DNA from: CAWJKP01 sp963843465
GTDB lineage: Bacteria > Planctomycetota > Planctomycetia > Pirellulales > Thermoguttaceae
NCBI GenBank assembly: GCA_963843465.1
Contig: CAWJKP010000009.1
Coordinates: forward strand, 1-64,000
Reading direction: 5' to 3'
DNA length: 64,000 bases
Shown: in pieces, positions 63,528 through 64,000 of the stretch
Position numbering within the stretch: position 1 is the first letter of the stretch
Layout: every line of letters starts with the position of its first letter
Program-made: the position numbers and the translations under genes
The notes under the pieces: model-generated
Databases searched by the model: none
What the model saw: the letters and a program-made list of their open reading frames with translations, nothing else
What the model was told of the DNA's origin: nothing

Positions 63528-64000
63528 TTATCCTTTCACCTGCGAAATGGCGGGCTTCAGGTCCCTTTCCATCGCGGCATTGTACTGGCCACGGCGCGCC
63601 GCCCGGTTGCACCTGGCTCGATGAACCAGAGCTTGCTGTGCCGCCAATACGTGGGCCTCCTTGCCTTGCCAAATCTCCAAAGCCGGCTGTTGGATGGCGC
63701 GGGCAAACGAGAACGCCAACGCCCAGGGAAGTCGGGACTGGAATCGAACATTCATAGCATTCAGACGGGCCGAGGCCAGCTCGCCCGATTGGCCCCCCGA
63801 CAAGAACGCAATCCCCGGAACGGCGGCGGGGACGGCCCGCAAGAGACACCTCACCGTGGCGTCGGCCACGTCGTCCACCGCTGCTTGCTTGGAGCAGGTG
63901 AGGCCGGGAAGCACCATATTGGGCTTCAGGATCATACCCTCCAACGTCACCCGTTGCGTGTAAAGCTGGTTGAAAACTGTTCGCAGGACTTCCTCCGTTA
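63528..64000 (-). CDS. Fructose-bisphosphate aldolase class I, C-terminal part
   Basis: Cut by the window edge; the frame is open at 64,000. EGMILKPNMVLPG (the class I strand with a catalytic-site Lys), VPGIAFLSGGQS and WALAFSFARAIQQPALEIW are diagnostic of Schiff-base FBP aldolase. The last residues read KPAISQVKG. First gene of the visible operon. Confidence 0.88.
   Translation of the reverse strand, partial: TEEVLRTVFNQLYTQRVTLEGMILKPNMVLPGLTCSKQAAVDDVADATVRCLLRAVPAAVPGIAFLSGGQSGELASARLNAMNVRFQSRLPWALAFSFARAIQQPALEIWQGKEAHVLAAQQALVHRARCNRAARRGQYNAAMERDLKPAISQVKG

Overview
The window is GC-rich DNA that looks planctomycete-like. This is an inference from the overall style: dense runs of small overlapping genes, a planctomycete-type HNH protein and TerY-C/FHA-type small proteins. 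No rRNA or other taxonomic marker is present. Positions 1 to about 24,000 and 27,500 to 53,200 behave as accessory or mobile DNA. Positions 53,246 to 64,000 read as ordinary chromosomal metabolism.

Region A (1-20,600, all + strand) is a long chain of small genes, mostly overlapping by ATGA/GTGA. It has seven predicted DNA methyltransferases of at least four types and no recognisable cognate nuclease. It also has a tandemly duplicated deoxyribose-phosphate aldolase followed by a nucleoside-deoxyribosyltransferase-like/HNH gene, a PD-(D/E)XK nuclease, a DEDDh exonuclease, an SPFH/band-7 protein, many zinc-ribbon microproteins, a lone tRNA-Gly and many unknowns. I see no terminase, portal or capsid genes, so phage, plasmid or integrative element cannot be decided. 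A 35-nt bipartite motif (AACCAGTTT, then 6 nt, then TTTTGC + AACTCTT, then TATGG/TATTGG) recurs upstream of gene blocks with invariant spacing and is probably the element's own promoter.

Region B (20,607-24,081) is a self-contained Cas9-type locus with no cas1 or cas2. It holds a four-repeat CRISPR array, one copy of the 35-nt promoter motif, a tracrRNA with a clear anti-repeat, and a Cas9-like gene of about 985 codons (RuvC-I, Arg-rich bridge helix, a short zinc-knuckle REC-like region, RuvC-II, HNH, RuvC-III, a long C-terminal part). The gene is cut by about four frameshifts. Its last 40 codons run through a degenerate CRISPR repeat, and a second repeat start lies exactly one array period later.

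Region C (24,091-27,560) has two small minus-strand genes, a perfect 19-bp inverted repeat, a heavily frameshifted DDE transposase and about 0.9 kb without a supported gene. Region D (27,561-46,742, all - strand) is a defence island: a TIR-like protein, an SNF2 helicase with DUF3883, a PIN protein, a NucS/DUF91-like nuclease, an unknown 441-aa protein, two Schlafen-AlbA proteins, a DUF1156 methylase, a PUA/EVE-like protein, a DUF499 ATPase and four small unknowns.

Region E (47,570-51,458) is a structured leader RNA with an intrinsic terminator, then 36 tRNAs in 3.1 kb (35 distinct anticodons, every amino acid except Cys and Trp), then an HNH gene. Ten or eleven of the 36 anticodon loops have C instead of the near-universal U at position 33. 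Region F (51,657-53,142) holds a TerY-C zinc protein, an FHA-like protein and one unknown. Region G (64,000 to 53,246, - strand) is a tightly coupled operon: class I fructose-bisphosphate aldolase, P3A proton ATPase, polyphosphate kinase 2, mannose-6-phosphate isomerase, HAD phosphatase, GH130 mannoside phosphorylase, a second P3A ATPase, a HEAT-repeat protein and a SAM methyltransferase.

Single-base indels are frequent throughout. In the SNF2 gene three one-base losses within about 160 bp cancel and restore the frame, and the two ATPase paralogues differ by a one-base loss. Many 'broken' genes here may therefore be sequencing or assembly errors and not true pseudogenes.
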